A DNA stretch of 18,079 nucleotides from an uncultured Bacteroidota bacterium (GTDB lineage: Bacteria; Bacteroidota; Bacteroidia; Chitinophagales; Chitinophagaceae): positions 1 to 18,079 of the forward strand of contig CAINOM010000221.1 in the NCBI GenBank assembly GCA_903851455.1, in the 5' to 3' direction. This document shows, in pieces, positions 1 to 7,460 of the stretch (positions within the stretch are counted from its first letter, which is position 1; each line of letters opens with the position of its first letter). The notes under the pieces were generated by a model. It was not told the origin of the DNA and searched no databases. It saw nothing but the letters and a program-made list of their open reading frames with translations. A program made the position numbers and the translations under genes.

Positions 1-1701
1 CTTTGGTTTGCAGATACATGGCTCGTGCAATATCAAAAGCTAAAGGGTGTAACTGTATACATCACACAGTCGGCACAAGATGGAGGTATAAGCAAAACAT
101 TCTCCGTGAACACTTTTGCCGGGACGCCCGTCCATGAAACCGGGATATACCATATGTTACCCCGGTTGGAGCATTACTTTCCGTTCTTGCTGCTGATATA
201 CGCCATTGGGCTGGCATTCATGCTGTGCCGGTTTGCCATAAGTATAGTGCAGGCACGCGGGCTAAGAACCGCAGGACTGCTGGAAGCACCCGTGGAATGG
301 AGCGATATGCTGTCGTACTGGCAAGATAAATTGGAGATCGCAAGGACCGTGAAACTATACCTGTCTGAGCGCGTGAATGCACCGATGATGCTGGGAGCTT
401 TGAAACCGATAATACTGCTGCCGGTGGCTACTATGAACCACCTGACCGTGGAACAGGTAGAGGCCATATTGATGCACGAGCTGGCACACATAAAGCGGCA
501 CGACTACCTGCTGAACATCTTCCAGAATATTGCTGAAACGATCCTGTTCTTTAACCCGTTCGTCTGGTTGATATCACGCAACATAAGACGGGAAAGAGAG
601 CATTGCTGCGATGATATGGTGGTAGCAGGCGCAGCCAATCCGCTACCCTATGCACGGGCGCTGGCCATACTGGAAAACAACCGCGCCAGCAAAGAGAACA
701 AACTTGCCCTTGCGGCAACAGGTCCTAAAAATCAATTGTTTCACCGGATAAAAAGAATAATGGAAATGAAAAAGAACAATGTCAACTACAGCCAGCTAAC
801 TATCATTATAGTAGCCATTATTGCTATCTCGTTTTCGATAGCCATGTTCACGTTCACACCTTCATTCGCACAAAAGGCAAAAAATGATACCGCAGATACC
901 ACTACGAAAACGAAAAGCGTGTACAAATACAGGGCTGTAACCATAGACAGCAACGGTAAAAAAACCGAAATAGTAAAGGAGTCGGACAAGCCGCTACATG
1001 AAGACATGAATGAAGATAGTGACGTGGTGACGGTAAACATATCCGGGAGCGATGATTCGGATGAGAAACGCCAGGGGACAAAGACGATGTCCTATTCATA
1101 TTCCTACTCAAACAATGGTAATGACAATTTCGACGAGGTGCTAAACAAAGTCATTCTCCCGGCGAGGAATGCAGACGCTGCAATTATTTTTAATGAAGTG
1201 GAAAGTGAATTAGGTAAAATTAATGACGTTGATTGGGACCAAATAAAGGCCGAAATAAAAAATGGCCTTGCCGAAGTCGACAAAGCACTTAGTGATGAAC
1301 GGGTAAATAAGGAAATAAATATTGAAGTAAAAAAAGCATTGGAGAACACCAAAAAAGAGTTGGAAAAAGCTAAAACAGAGATGGTAAAGAGCCGGCAGAT
1401 GCAGGAAGAAGTAAGAGCAAAAGCGGGGAAGGGAAGCATGGCCCCGATCGCTAAGGCAGAAATTGTGGAGGACAGGGGAAGTGAGCGTACCGATTATGAA
1501 GAAATGCTGAATAAGATGGAACATGACCGCCTTATAGACCGCACAACAACCTATAGAGTTGAAAAGAAAAAGGGTGGCTTGTACATTAACGGCGAAAAGC
1601 AGCCAGAATCTATTTACAACCAGTATAGCGAATACCTGAAAGATAAATCGGTAAGCATAAAGGGCCATAAAGGCAGCCTAAGCATATCGGTAGATAATTA
1701 G
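1..1701 (+). CDS. M56/BlaR1-like membrane metallopeptidase, 5' end missing
   Basis: The frame is open from the first base of the window (first codons LWFADTWL), so this is the C-terminal part of a longer protein; no in-window start is needed. It is an integral-membrane zinc peptidase of the M56 (BlaR1/MecR1) family. The zinc motif HELAH lies at nt 475-489 and the downstream acidic ligand motif EREHCCDD at about nt 592-615. Membrane segments flank it: one at about nt 175-245, a hydrophobic stretch near nt 540-580, and a last helix at about nt 800-870. After the last helix comes an approximately 270-residue polar, probably periplasmic tail. It is Lys/Glu-rich and coiled-coil-like around nt 1190-1430, and it does not look like the penicillin-binding sensor domain of BlaR1. 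In this family the peptidase usually cleaves a BlaI-type repressor encoded just upstream; that gene would lie outside the window. The family call is firm; the signal sensed is unknown. Confidence 0.88.
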   Translation, partial: LWFADTWLVQYQKLKGVTVYITQSAQDGGISKTFSVNTFAGTPVHETGIYHMLPRLEHYFPFLLLIYAIGLAFMLCRFAISIVQARGLRTAGLLEAPVEWSDMLSYWQDKLEIARTVKLYLSERVNAPMMLGALKPIILLPVATMNHLTVEQVEAILMHELAHIKRHDYLLNIFQNIAETILFFNPFVWLISRNIRREREHCCDDMVVAGAANPLPYARALAILENNRASKENKLALAATGPKNQLFHRIKRIMEMKKNNVNYSQLTIIIVAIIAISFSIAMFTFTPSFAQKAKNDTADTTTKTKSVYKYRAVTIDSNGKKTEIVKESDKPLHEDMNEDSDVVTVNISGSDDSDEKRQGTKTMSYSYSYSNNGNDNFDEVLNKVILPARNADAAIIFNEVESELGKINDVDWDQIKAEIKNGLAEVDKALSDERVNKEINIEVKKALENTKKELEKAKTEMVKSRQMQEEVRAKAGKGSMAPIAKAEIVEDRGSERTDYEEMLNKMEHDRLIDRTTTYRVEKKKGGLYINGEKQPESIYNQYSEYLKDKSVSIKGHKGSLSISVDN

Positions 1702-1734
1702 CAAATGAAAGCTCTGCTTCAATAGACCCATCAT

Positions 1735-1766
1735 AAAGCCTTCCGCAAGTTGCAGAAGGCTTTTTT
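1735..1766 (+). terminator. Rho-independent terminator after the M56 peptidase gene
   Basis: A perfect 9-bp stem (AAAGCCTTC at 1735-1743 with GAAGGCTTT at 1755-1763) encloses an 11-nt loop and ends in six T residues (1761-1766). It sits 34 nt after the peptidase stop codon. Because the left arm starts with AAA, it could also act weakly on the convergent minus-strand gene that ends at 1793. Confidence 0.85.
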
Positions 1767-1792
1767 AATTGATCTGTTTCAGCGCATGTGGG

Positions 1793-2842
1793 TTACTTCC
1801 GCCTTGGCGCGGGTGCGGGTGACGACCTCGGTGCAGGATTCGAACGAGGCTGAGGAGCAGGCTGCCTTGCAGGTGGCGCAGCATTCGGCCGGACATTGCC
1901 CCCGGGGGCGGCGGGTCGCGGGCTATACGGCGGCTCGTTCCTGATGAAAGGACGATTCCAGATCGTTGGGTTCTGTTGCTGCATGGTTTCTTTGAATGGC
2001 CGTGGCTGGTCCCATTTCACTTTGACATCGGCAGGCGCCCCAACCGGCTGCGGCGCCTGCATTACCTGTGCAGGTACCGGGCGGGTACCATCGGACTTCA
2101 GGGGTTCTATCCTGGCCGGGTGATAGTTGTTCAGGACGTTGCTGCTGATATGATCCTGACCACGCGCCGAAACATTGTTCAAATGATAAACAGGAACCGG
2201 CTTATGGGTGACCTGCTGCACTTCCGAAGTCCGCGGGCCGGAATAATACGTCACATCCCTGCCGCCGAAGGTATTGGTGATATAATGTGTTCGTTCTATG
2301 ATATGATGTGTATGGTGCGGCCCATGAATAAAATCGCTGCGCCAGACATTTGAGTAATGAGGTTTGTAAATATGGCGTGGAGGCATGAATATCCACCAGT
2401 CCTCGGGACAGGAATAACCTTCACCCGCCCAGACAAAGCCGGGATACAGGGGCGCCCAGCCGCAGAAACCATCGCCCCAGCGCCATGCTACCCACCCAGG
2501 TCCCCACTCATAGCCAGGTATCCAGATCCAGCCATAGTAATCATTGTATACCCAACGGCCATAGTGAAAGCATGCCCAACCCCATGAATAGTCGGACACC
2601 CACGTGTTACCGTATTCCGTCATCGCCCAATGGCCGCCGCTAAAATATGGACGGAAGTCGTCGTTCTCGTTCGGTATCCACACATAACCATATTCCGGAT
2701 CGTTGATCCATTGTCCATAAGGCGAAAGCTCATCGTAGAAAGCCTGGTAGGATACAGTTACATCTGTTTGCGCGTTCGCCGTATGCTGCAGTGCGGTCAG
2801 TAACAACAGGGGCAGAGAAAACAACAAGATGATCTTTTTCAT
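1793..2842 (-). CDS. Secreted Trp/Tyr-rich DUF6600-like protein
   Basis: 349 aa. A clear signal peptide (MKKIILLFSLPLLLL, ending near ANAQ at residue 25) directs it out of the cytoplasm. Residues about 30-165 are extraordinarily rich in Trp, Tyr and Gly. They repeat the pattern 'YG.W..DPEYGYVWIP', 'YGNTWVSDYSWGW', 'YGRWVYNDYYGWIWIP', which matches my memory of the DUF6600 type (SPYGxWxxDPxYGxVWxP). His-rich residues (HGPHHTHHIIERTHY) follow at about 173-187. The last 60 residues are a Pro/Arg/Asn-rich low-complexity tail ending in APAPRRK. The start is the first ATG before the signal peptide, preceded by a TATATTTG promoter element. Biochemical function is unknown; the Trp-rich repeats suggest a surface-exposed, perhaps carbohydrate- or envelope-binding fold (inference). 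It is convergent with the peptidase gene and divergent from the DUF2157 gene. Confidence 0.82.
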   Translation of the reverse strand: MKKIILLFSLPLLLLTALQHTANAQTDVTVSYQAFYDELSPYGQWINDPEYGYVWIPNENDDFRPYFSGGHWAMTEYGNTWVSDYSWGWACFHYGRWVYNDYYGWIWIPGYEWGPGWVAWRWGDGFCGWAPLYPGFVWAGEGYSCPEDWWIFMPPRHIYKPHYSNVWRSDFIHGPHHTHHIIERTHYITNTFGGRDVTYYSGPRTSEVQQVTHKPVPVYHLNNVSARGQDHISSNVLNNYHPARIEPLKSDGTRPVPAQVMQAPQPVGAPADVKVKWDQPRPFKETMQQQNPTIWNRPFIRNEPPYSPRPAAPGGNVRPNAAPPARQPAPQPRSNPAPRSSPAPAPRRK

Positions 2843-2857
2843 TGCGGTTTATTTTGT

Positions 2858-2865
2858 CAAATATA
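2858..2865 (-). promoter_or_regulatory. Bacteroidota -7 element TATATTTG for the DUF6600-like gene
   Basis: On the minus strand TATATTTG fits the TAnnTTTG consensus exactly and lies 15 nt upstream of the ATG at 2842. No good TTTG -33 box was seen. Confidence 0.5.
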
Positions 2866-3000
2866 CCACGCAGCGCCAGCAGGTTTTATGATCGTAGTCA
2901 ACAGAACCCCTAATCCTCGTCACCAGCCGGCCGCGGCGATTTGTCTCCGTTCCCACATTGTCTTAACTTCAATACAAAATACTGTTGTTACATCTTTGCC

Positions 3001-4041
3001 ATGGAACTTGATAAAAATGAATGGCATATACTGGAGCAGGCCATTAGTGAATGGGAGCAGACCGGCAAGCTGACCAAAGAGCAGGCCAGCGGCCTGAGGG
3101 AAAGCCTGCAGCTAAAGCATACCGAGCGGCAGCAGATAGCCCAGTATTTTTTCTTTATTGCCTTGTTTTGCACGCTTCTGGCCTTTGGCGCCATTTTTCT
3201 GAATGAAAAATTACTGGAGAAGATAAAGCTATATTTCTCCTGGAATGACCTGGCAATTGCCGGAATTACAGCCGTGTTATCTGTACTTTGGTTTTGGTAT
3301 GTGGGCAGGAAAAGGGACCGGATCAGCCCGGTGGCCTATGAGATATACATGGTACTGGGCAGGCTTTCTGTGCTTACGTCGCTTATTTATTGCTGCAAGC
3401 AGGCAGGAGCCAACACGACGTACACGCCGTTTCTGCTGCTGTCGTTTTTCCTGCTGGGTGTACTGAGTCCGCTACTCCGCTCGAAAGCATTATGGATAGG
3501 GACGATCGCTGCATTTATTGGCTGGTTTGGGGAGTCCAGCGTCTACGACAGTCACGACAATTTATTTATCGGGATGAATTATCCTATGCGTTATGCGGCT
3601 TTGGGATTGGCTGTACTTGTGTTTGGGTTTTTACAGGGGCGAATAATGCAACTTGCATTCACTGCGCGTATTACTTACACAACCGCCCTGCTGCTCACAT
3701 TTTGCGGGCTGTGGGGCGTGTCTATATTCGGCAATTATAATACGCTGGCCGGATGGCAGCAGGTAAGGCAGGTACACGTACTCGCCTACTCTATCGTTTT
3801 TGCAGCGGCGGCGGTGGTGAGCTTCCTGCTGGGTGTAAAATACAAGGATGAAGCCGCGCGGGACCTTGGCGTTCTATTCCTGCTCATCAATTTGTACACC
3901 CGATATTTTGAGTATTTCTGGGATTCGATAAATAAGGGCATTTTCTTTTTGATACTGGCTATTACGTTTGGCCTCGTAGGGCGCTGGCTGGAAAGAAATA
4001 ACCGGAAACGCAGAAAAACAGCCACTGCTAATCAACCATAG
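3001..4041 (+). CDS. DUF2157-type polytopic membrane protein
   Basis: 346 aa from the ATG at 3001. The soluble N-terminus (about residues 1-45: MELDKNEWHILEQAISEWEQ, then TGKLTKEQASGLRESL) is the helical domain typical of DUF2157 proteins. About nine hydrophobic helices follow between residues 47 and 332, and the tail is basic (RWLERNNRKRRKT). The frame extends upstream to a TTG at 2941, but the added residues (MSPFPHCLNFNTKYC) do not fit the family and that region looks like promoter, so 3001 was chosen. CATCTTTG at 2991-2998 resembles the -7 element and lies only 2 nt before the ATG, so a promoter there would give a leaderless mRNA. Function in this family is unknown. truA follows 28 nt later on the same strand. 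Confidence 0.82.
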   Translation: MELDKNEWHILEQAISEWEQTGKLTKEQASGLRESLQLKHTERQQIAQYFFFIALFCTLLAFGAIFLNEKLLEKIKLYFSWNDLAIAGITAVLSVLWFWYVGRKRDRISPVAYEIYMVLGRLSVLTSLIYCCKQAGANTTYTPFLLLSFFLLGVLSPLLRSKALWIGTIAAFIGWFGESSVYDSHDNLFIGMNYPMRYAALGLAVLVFGFLQGRIMQLAFTARITYTTALLLTFCGLWGVSIFGNYNTLAGWQQVRQVHVLAYSIVFAAAAVVSFLLGVKYKDEAARDLGVLFLLINLYTRYFEYFWDSINKGIFFLILAITFGLVGRWLERNNRKRRKTATANQP

Positions 4042-4043
4042 AT

Positions 4044-4051
4044 TATTTTTG
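4044..4051 (+). promoter_or_regulatory. -7 element TATTTTTG for truA
   Basis: TATTTTTG matches TAnnTTTG. It starts 2 nt after the DUF2157 stop and lies 18 nt before the truA ATG at 4070. It gives truA its own promoter despite the tight spacing. No convincing -33 box was found inside the preceding coding end. Confidence 0.55.
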
Positions 4052-4069
4052 CGGCCCGAACCTCTTTTT

Positions 4070-4822
4070 ATGGCGCGTTATGTACTGGAAGTAATGTATG
4101 ATGGCACCTGCTATCACGGATCGCAGATACAGGGCGACACACCTACCGTGCAGCTGGAGCTGAACAAAACGTTGAGCATGCTGTTCCGTAATCCCATTCA
4201 AACCGTTGGCGCAAGCCGCACGGATGAGGGGGTGCATGCCCTGTGTAATTATTATCACTTCGACTGGGATGGTGAGCTAAACATGGACCTGCGCTATAAA
4301 TGCAATTCTATTATGTCGGGCGGGGTTGCTGTGACGAGACTTTTTAAGGCTGCGAACCCGGAATTCAACAGCCGTTTTGACGCGGTAAGACGGCAATACA
4401 GGTACCGGATATACAAGAAGAAAAACCCATTCCTGCTGAACAGGGGGCTGTTCTACCCTTTCGCTATGAGCAGGGACATACTTGATGAAACAGCCGGGAT
4501 CATAAAGGAGTATGAGCAGTTCGAGTCCTTCTCAAAACGTAATGCGCAGTCAAAAACTTTCAACTGTACTATCCACCAGTCTTATTGGGAACAGAACGGC
4601 GAGGAATTGCATTATGTAGTGGAGGCCAACCGCTTTTTGCGGGGCATGGTGCGCGGGCTTGTAGGCACGCAGATCCATTTTGCGCGCGGTAAGGAACCCT
4701 TAGATGGTTTCAGGAAGATCGTAGAAGCAAGAGACTGCACGCTGGCTTTCTTTGATGTAGCAGGGCATGGGTTGTATCTTGAAAAGATCGTTTATCCTGA
4801 GGGGGTGCTGGAGGAGATATGA
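4070..4822 (+). CDS. truA: tRNA pseudouridine(38-40) synthase TruA
   Basis: 250 aa, the usual length for TruA. It isomerises uridine to pseudouridine at positions 38-40 of the anticodon stem-loop of many tRNAs, in the cytoplasm. The catalytic motif SRTDEGVHA contains the nucleophile Asp at residue 52. Other family blocks are YVLEVMYDGTCYHGSQIQ at the N-terminus, FNSRFDAVRRQYRYRI in the middle, and NRFLRGMVRGLVGT before the C-terminus. The ATG at 4070 was preferred over a TTG at 4049 in the same frame because that TTG is part of the TATTTTTG promoter element and MARYVLEV is the natural start. The TGA stop overlaps a downstream ATG (ATGA, 4819-4822). Confidence 0.96.
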   Translation: MARYVLEVMYDGTCYHGSQIQGDTPTVQLELNKTLSMLFRNPIQTVGASRTDEGVHALCNYYHFDWDGELNMDLRYKCNSIMSGGVAVTRLFKAANPEFNSRFDAVRRQYRYRIYKKKNPFLLNRGLFYPFAMSRDILDETAGIIKEYEQFESFSKRNAQSKTFNCTIHQSYWEQNGEELHYVVEANRFLRGMVRGLVGTQIHFARGKEPLDGFRKIVEARDCTLAFFDVAGHGLYLEKIVYPEGVLEEI

Positions 4823-4941
4823 GATTTATACCGTCTAAACGCCTTAATCCGGCATCGGAAGTATCCAGTAAAAGAGTCTCTTACAAAGGCGCCCGCCCGG
4901 GTAAGCCGTTCGAACGGGCAAAGCTCGCAATGCACTCATGA
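4819..4941 (+). CDS. Possible 40-aa basic ORF overlapping the truA stop
   Basis: An ATG overlaps the truA TGA as ATGA (4819-4822) and opens a 40-codon frame beginning MRFIPSKRLNPASEV and ending RAKLAMHS before TGA at 4939-4941. The peptide is strongly basic, with about ten Arg/Lys. The ATGA overlap is the geometry of translational coupling. I recognise no family, and at this length chance is a real alternative. A 12-bp palindrome CCGTTCGAACGG (4906-4917) lies inside it. From 4942 to 5084 I see no further gene, only an A/T-rich stretch with a nine-T run at about 4985-4993. Confidence 0.2.
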   Translation: MRFIPSKRLNPASEVSSKRVSYKGARPGKPFERAKLAMHS

Positions 4942-5084
4942 AGTTTTTAAGGCCGCAAAGCGCGAAGGCTCTTGTTTATGCCGATTTTTTTTTGATGTTG
5001 CATCGGTACTACAGCATTTTCTGATACGCTTTCATCGTCTCATTATAGGGGGCGATTATCGTTAGCTGCATATCTCAATCCTTG

Positions 5085-5306
5085 TCAGGTAGAAATTTTC
5101 GCATTGTCGCGCAAATCATCTGACCAATCTGCTCCGCCTGGTTTGGGTATTGGATAATGCAAAGTTTCGTAGTTCTTAACCGACAAAGAAAGCACTTCTA
5201 ACTCGGCACCATCTTTTGAGTCTTCTTTGATCTCTTTTTGCATTAAAATATAGATTCGTGATAAAGCATCATCGTATTGTTTCTCGCTATTTATTAACTG
5301 TACCAT
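5085..5306 (-). CDS. Orphan, truncated HigA-type antitoxin N-terminal fragment
   Basis: 73 aa. Residues about 1-55 (INSEKQYDDALSRIYILMQ, ELEVLSLSVKNYETLHYPIP) look like the N-terminal helices of HigA-type antitoxins/COG5499 regulators, in which a 'Y..AL.RI..L' block and 'G.ELEVL..LV..YE..HYPI' precede a C-terminal helix-turn-helix. Here the frame leaves the family pattern right after HYPIPKP and stops 16 residues later, so the DNA-binding half is missing. The next 140 nt downstream on this strand do not encode a recognisable HTH in any frame I read. No HigB-type toxin fits in the 114 nt between this gene and the TPM gene stop at 5421. It is most likely a decayed remnant of a toxin-antitoxin locus, or a short protein I do not recognise. 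Confidence 0.5.
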   Translation of the reverse strand: MVQLINSEKQYDDALSRIYILMQKEIKEDSKDGAELEVLSLSVKNYETLHYPIPKPGGADWSDDLRDNAKIST

Positions 5307-5420
5307 AGCTCTGGTTTATATTAGAACGCCACGAACAGTTAAAAAGGCTAAGCATTGCTGGACTATTGCTTGTGTTTCGCGAAGCGGCCTCGTTCCTCGC
5401 ATGGTTGGTTTTCACCCAAT

Positions 5421-6227
5421 CTACCAGTCACCGCTGGCACCGCCGCCGCCGAAGTCGCCGCCGCCAAAACCACCGAAGCCGCCACCGCCATCGCCGCCGC
5501 CGCTACCACCACCAAAACCTCCGCCACCACCACGGCCGCCCAGTAGATTGCCGAGGAACATACCTGTGGCGAAATTGCCAAGGCCGCCGCCGCTCATATA
5601 GTTACCGCCGCCACCGCCGCCGCGGCCAAACATCTTAATGACAAATATGACGATAATGATAAGAATGATGATAGCCGTGACGGGTACATGGTGCGGTGCG
5701 TTTGGCGAACCTTCACCTTTGTATTCGCCCTTTGTGGCTGCGATAACTGCATCAGCTGCTTTTAAAAATCCTACATAATAGTCCTTCTCCTTGAACGCAG
5801 GAACCATCTCGTTCCTGATGATGCGGCCACATTGAAGATCCGTAAGTGCGCCTTCCAGACCTTTACCGGGAGAAATATTGATCTTGTGATCTTTGAGTGA
5901 CGCCAATATCACCACTCCATTATTCTTTCCGCTTCTGCCCACACCCCACGCCTTGCCTAGTTTCACAGCAAAGTCCTCTACATCGTTATCGCCAAGGCTG
6001 TCAATCGTTACGATCGTTATCTCATTGGACGTCTCATTACTAAAGTAAAGCAATTTTGCTTCGAGCTGCCCCCGTTCATCGGCTGTGAGCATGTGGGCCA
6101 TATCGTTAACCAACCGCGGCGGGTCGGGCCTTGGGGGAAGCACCTGGGCAAAAACAGTCAGACCCGAAAACAGGAACAATAACGATAACCCAACAATACT
6201 AAGCCGGCAACTCAATTTCTTTCTCAT
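5421..6227 (-). CDS. TPM-domain (YgcG-type) secreted membrane protein with Gly-rich tail
   Basis: 268 aa, last gene of the lemA-TPM-TPM operon. It has a signal peptide (residues about 1-28, ending VFAQ) and then a TPM domain at about residues 35-165 (LVNDMAHMLTADERGQLEAK, GKNNGVVILASLKDHKINIS, GRIIRNEMVPAFKEKDYYVG). A transmembrane helix (VPVTAIIILIIIVIFVIKMF, about 180-200) is followed by a tail of about 65 residues that is mostly Gly with Phe/Asp/Ser, ending GGGASGDW, as in many YgcG-like proteins. TPM domains have been linked to phosphatase activity in plants and photosystem repair; in bacteria the role is not settled. The ATG shares its A with the TAA of the preceding small TPM gene (TAATG), suggesting coupled translation. 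The GGN repeats leave a strongly biased stretch at 5430-5630. Confidence 0.9.
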   Translation of the reverse strand: MRKKLSCRLSIVGLSLLFLFSGLTVFAQVLPPRPDPPRLVNDMAHMLTADERGQLEAKLLYFSNETSNEITIVTIDSLGDNDVEDFAVKLGKAWGVGRSGKNNGVVILASLKDHKINISPGKGLEGALTDLQCGRIIRNEMVPAFKEKDYYVGFLKAADAVIAATKGEYKGEGSPNAPHHVPVTAIIILIIIVIFVIKMFGRGGGGGGNYMSGGGLGNFATGMFLGNLLGGRGGGGGFGGGSGGGDGGGGFGGFGGGDFGGGGASGDW

Positions 6228-6685
6228 TATTTTCCAAAAACTATTTCGTCAGGCAATTCGTTTTTCTTAATCGCGGGGTCGTAGGGAAAGTGGATAGCGA
6301 GCGCGGTACCAAGCTCGTGGATACAATTGCAAAGGCCTTCTGTGAGATTATTCTTCTTCAGGTGGCCGGTCAGTTTTGCGGCTGCGCTTTTCCAGAACTC
6401 AGCACCACCGGCCTTTTCATAAATAGCAGTGTCACCAAACAGGGCAAACTGCCTGTCGGTGACTGCTATGTATATGATAATGGCATTACGGGCCTGCGTT
6501 TTCTCCATTGCCAGGTTCGTGAATATCTCTTTGGCACGCTGCATGGCGTCCATGTACTGGCAGTTGTGCTCAATGAATACCCGCACCTCGCCGCTGGTTT
6601 TACTCTCTGCTTCCTTGATACAGGCAACGATGCGCTGTTGCGAGTCTTTATCAAGTATCTCCTTTTTCCTGAATAATGAAAACAT
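6227..6685 (-). CDS. Small cytoplasmic TPM-domain protein
   Basis: 152 aa with no signal peptide. It consists of little more than one TPM domain: KDSQQRIVACIKEAESKTSG, then GEVRVFIEHNC at about residue 33, ARNAIIIYIAVTDRQFALFG at about 66-85, and AAAKLTGHLKKNNLTEGLCN near 105-125. Proteins like this commonly sit beside lemA and a second, secreted TPM protein, as here. The gene lies 60 nt after lemA and overlaps the next TPM start by one base (TAATG). Function is probably envelope-related with LemA (inference from context). Confidence 0.88.
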   Translation of the reverse strand: MFSLFRKKEILDKDSQQRIVACIKEAESKTSGEVRVFIEHNCQYMDAMQRAKEIFTNLAMEKTQARNAIIIYIAVTDRQFALFGDTAIYEKAGGAEFWKSAAAKLTGHLKKNNLTEGLCNCIHELGTALAIHFPYDPAIKKNELPDEIVFGK

Positions 6686-6745
6686 GATAAAAAATCAAAG
6701 GTTAAAAAGCAAAGTTAATGATACCAGCAAAGCCCACCGGTTCAG

Positions 6746-7345
6746 TTAGAATTTCCCGTCACCGATCTTAGGTGCTTTTTGAGCATCAGCATCGGCCTGG
6801 AACGGAACTCTTTCTTTAAAGTGGAACATTGACGCAAATATTACGCCCGGGAAGTTGGAAACCTTGATGTTATAATCCTTTACCGCGTTATTATATCCAT
6901 CGCGCGATACCTTAATGCGGTTCTCGGTCCCTTCCAGCTGCACCTGCAGGTCCCTGAAATTCTCCGTAGCCTTGAGCTGCGGATACTGCTCGGAAACAAC
7001 CATCAACCTGCCCAGCGCCTGGCTGAGTTGGCCCTGTGATGCCTGGAACTGCTGCAATTTTTCAGGAGTCAGATCCTTTGCATCTACCTTGATCTGCGTG
7101 GCAGAAGCCCTCGCCTGAATTACATCTGTAAGTGTCTTGGTTTCGAAATTTGCAGCTGCCTTTACTGTAGATACGAGGTTTGGAATAAGGTCAGACCGGC
7201 GCTGATAGCTGCTCTGTACATCTGCCCATTTATTGTCGACCTCTTTGCTGGCCATGTTCATGCCATTATAGTTGCTGATACCGCAGCCGCCTAACATTAA
7301 AATCAGTAATACAATTACGCCTAAGGCGATAAGTCCTCCTTTCAT
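6746..7345 (-). CDS. lemA: LemA family protein
   Basis: 199 aa. The N-terminal hydrophobic helix (residues about 4-20) ends in LGGCG, which could be a lipobox, so the protein may be a lipoprotein rather than only membrane-anchored. The rest is the helical LemA domain: YNGMNMASKEVDNKWADVQS, YQRRSDLIPNLVSTVKAAAN, ENRIKVSRDGYNNAVKDYNI, and NFPGVIFASMFHFKERVPFQ. It is the first gene of a minus-strand operon with two TPM-domain genes, a common arrangement. LemA proteins have no agreed biochemical role. A TACTTTTG promoter element lies 16 nt upstream. Confidence 0.95.
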   Translation of the reverse strand: MKGGLIALGVIVLLILMLGGCGISNYNGMNMASKEVDNKWADVQSSYQRRSDLIPNLVSTVKAAANFETKTLTDVIQARASATQIKVDAKDLTPEKLQQFQASQGQLSQALGRLMVVSEQYPQLKATENFRDLQVQLEGTENRIKVSRDGYNNAVKDYNIKVSNFPGVIFASMFHFKERVPFQADADAQKAPKIGDGKF

Positions 7346-7361
7346 AAATCTTATTTTTTAT

Positions 7362-7369
7362 CAAAAGTA
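7362..7369 (-). promoter_or_regulatory. -7 element TACTTTTG of the lemA-TPM operon
   Basis: On the minus strand TACTTTTG matches TAnnTTTG and ends 16 nt before the lemA ATG at 7345. No clear TTTG -33 box lies at the usual distance. The region between lemA and 7460 also holds short direct repeats (AATAGTCGG at 7395-7403 and 7416-7424). Confidence 0.5.
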
Positions 7370-7460
7370 AGTCATGAAAGCTGAAAATTATATTAATAGT
7401 CGGCAAGTGGCTGCAAATAGTCGGTGACCATATGGTTTTTAATGGCTGAAAACCACCGGA

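Noticed and set aside
1976..2353. Plus-strand frames of 75-125 codons inside the DUF6600-like gene
   Set aside because: They arise from the GC-biased Trp/Pro-rich coding strand and show no conserved features.
2941..3000. TTG start at 2941 for the DUF2157 gene
   Set aside because: The extra residues lie in a promoter-like region and do not fit the family; ATG 3001 does.
4949..4993. Possible terminator after truA (GGCCGCAAAGCGCGAAGGC followed by nine T)
   Set aside because: The stem is short and interrupted, and the T run lies about 15 nt beyond it, so it was not called.
4985..5160. Second minus-strand fragment after the HigA-like frame reading QLTIIAPYNETMKAYQKML
   Set aside because: It is about 20 codons, shows no family similarity I trust, and could be chance.
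5401..5638. Pro- and Arg-rich plus-strand frames around 5401-5638
   Set aside because: These are the reverse complement of the Gly-rich tail of the TPM protein (GGN codons read as CCN).
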